Source: UBA1822 sp963615055 (GTDB lineage Bacteria; Bacillota; Negativicutes; Veillonellales; Dialisteraceae). Taken from it: a DNA stretch of 7,386 nucleotides. Where the stretch lies: contig CAVEFO010000056.1 in the NCBI GenBank assembly GCA_963615055.1, positions 1-7,386 on the forward strand, in the 5' to 3' direction. The stretch's first letter is position 1. Every line of letters begins with the position of its first letter. The notes under the pieces were generated by a model. The model saw only the letters and a list, made by a program, of their open reading frames with translations, was not told where the DNA came from and did not search any database. Position numbers and translations under genes: made by a program. Below, one piece after another: positions 6,863 to 7,386 of the stretch.

Positions 6863-7208
6863 TCGGATTTGCGTGCAACAGTTGCATTGCCCTATCTATA
6901 TATTCAGGATGCACCGCATCATCATCATGAAAAATTGCCACATATTTATTCGCCGCAAACTCTTGCGATTTTTGAAAATTCCCTGCATTTCCCATATTTC
7001 GAGAATGAGTAATGACTTCAATCCTTCGATTCGGATATTTAATCTGAATTTCCTGAATCACTTCCAGCGTATCATCCGTAGATGCATTATTCAAAACAAT
7101 CGTTTTGCGCCAAGTAGCCATTGATTCACATATAGCACTCAAAGCTATACGCAAATACCGGCTTCTGTTATAAGTAAGTACCATAACATCTAAATCCTGA
7201 TAATCCAT
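6822..7208 (-). CDS. Family 2 glycosyltransferase, 5' part, off by one G
   Basis: N-terminal GT-A domain. It begins MDYQDLDVMVLTYNRSRYLR, with the usual beta strand and nucleotide-binding start, continues VLNNASTDDT (38-47) and NMGNAGNF (71-78), and reaches the metal-binding acidic motif HDDD (94-97). After VMASGGG the frame meets 11 consecutive G (6846-6836) and stops at 6822, giving 128 residues. Losing one G would give a continuous 336-residue protein, normal for this family. I prefer the ATG at 7208: AGAAGG lies eight to nine bases upstream, and it overlaps the TAA of the preceding gene (TAATG), implying coupling. A GTG at 7244 is in frame, but its purine-rich stretch is too close. Such enzymes add a sugar from a nucleotide donor to a surface glycan, on the cytoplasmic side. 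Donor and linkage cannot be told. Confidence 0.88.
   Translation of the reverse strand: MDYQDLDVMVLTYNRSRYLRIALSAICESMATWRKTIVLNNASTDDTLEVIQEIQIKYPNRRIEVITHSRNMGNAGNFQKSQEFAANKYVAIFHDDDAVHPEYIDRAMQLLHANPNAVMASGGGESVI
6836..6846 (-). repeat. Poly-G tract (11 G) inside the glycosyltransferase
   Basis: Eleven uninterrupted C on the plus strand, read as G in the coding direction, placed mid-gene right after the DDD-containing domain. At 11 the upstream frame hits a stop within 15 bases past the tract; at 10 or 13 the two halves fuse. Long G tracts in coding sequence are typical phase-variation switches, though homopolymer length is also a common sequencing error. Confidence 0.95.
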
Positions 7209-7330
7209 TACTGATTGCCTTCTTTCCCAAATTTCTGCCCCCACTCCTTGTTCGGCGCAGTAAAAAATGTTGCATACAATCTTTTCAAAAATTCTCTCAT
7301 TTTAGAGCCGCGTGGAATGATATACACAAA
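7208..7330 (-). CDS. 3' end of an upstream gene, truncated by IS end
   Basis: The last 40 codons of a leftward gene: FVYIIPRGSKMREFLKRLYA, then TFFTAPNKEWGQKFGKEGNQ and stop. The TAA (7210-7208) overlaps the glycosyltransferase ATG, so the two were co-translated in one operon. The internal ATG at 7300 has no ribosome binding site, and the frame stays open across the IS-like boundary at 7332, so this is best read as the C-terminal remnant of a longer protein whose 5' part was displaced. Its function cannot be assigned from this piece; given its neighbour, a surface-glycan role is plausible. Confidence 0.55.
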   Translation of the reverse strand, partial: FVYIIPRGSKMREFLKRLYATFFTAPNKEWGQKFGKEGNQ

Positions 7331-7331
7331 C

Positions 7332-7386
7332 TGTACCGACCCCCAAAAGTTAGACCTAAATTCTAACGATTGGAGGTCGGTATTTT
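7332..7386. mobile_element. Terminal sequence of an IS3-family-like element
   Basis: Begins TGTACCGACCCCCAAAAGTT, resembling the TG-starting terminal repeats (GACCCCCAAAAGTTAGAC type) of many IS3/IS150-group elements in Bacillota. It contains a long stem: 7335-7354 pairs with 7362-7381 except for three mismatches, around a seven-base loop. Such terminal hairpins can block outside transcription or translation from entering the transposase. The element continues past the window, so transposase, orientation and target duplication cannot be seen. Assignment rests on recalled similarity. Confidence 0.6.

Noticed and set aside
7209..7244. GTG start at 7244 for the glycosyltransferase
   Set aside because: The extension (MGAEIWERRQSV) precedes the normal GT-A start, its AAGGA touches the GTG, and the stretch is already the coding tail of the upstream gene. 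The ATG at 7208 has better spacing and TAATG coupling.

Overview
The window looks like a chromosomal segment of a Gram-positive-lineage bacterium (Bacillota). The evidence is a T-box leader ahead of serS, strong GGAGG-type ribosome binding sites, and a secreted protein with peptidoglycan-binding repeats and a 3D domain. The general flavour (moderately GC-rich backbone, zeta-type toxin remnant, this kind of 3D protein) would fit the Negativicutes (Selenomonas/Megasphaera-like), but that placement is from memory and unproven. Both edges fall in repeats (a tetranucleotide array on the left, an insertion-sequence-like end on the right), so the window may be a whole assembly contig that broke there.

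Layout. 1-87: at least 13 TGCC units with a leftward promoter or a leftward ORF start running straight into them. 142-203: terminators of the next gene. 357-2093 (-): exported cell-wall protein with six peptidoglycan-binding repeats and a C-terminal 3D domain, with its own promoter. 2174-2465: no gene, but an imperfect 28-bp direct repeat. 2466-3030 (+): a promoter, a small intact gene that is probably an antitoxin, and a broken zeta-type toxin/kinase. 3108-4061 (+): PAP2 membrane phosphatase. 4122-4164: bidirectional terminator shared with the convergent gene. 4171-5472 (-): serS, seryl-tRNA synthetase, under a T-box leader (about 5503-5705) and promoter. 5741-6056: no supportable gene. 6057-7208 (-): family 2 glycosyltransferase and its terminator, split in two frames by a run of 11 G. 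7208-7330 (-): 3' end of another gene, translationally coupled to the glycosyltransferase and cut off by an IS3-like end at 7332-7386.

How it fits together. The core part is ordinary: cell-wall modification, lipid or undecaprenyl-phosphate turnover, and tRNA charging controlled by uncharged tRNA-Ser. The flanks are the interesting part. The right flank is an AT-rich surface-glycan cluster whose glycosyltransferase carries a slippable poly-G tract: 11 G gives the off frame, while 10 or 13 G would restore about 336 residues. The left flank carries a long tetranucleotide tract just inside a leftward transcription or translation start. Together they suggest a genome that uses simple-sequence contingency loci (phase variation), with an insertion sequence and a decayed toxin locus also marking the segment as plastic.
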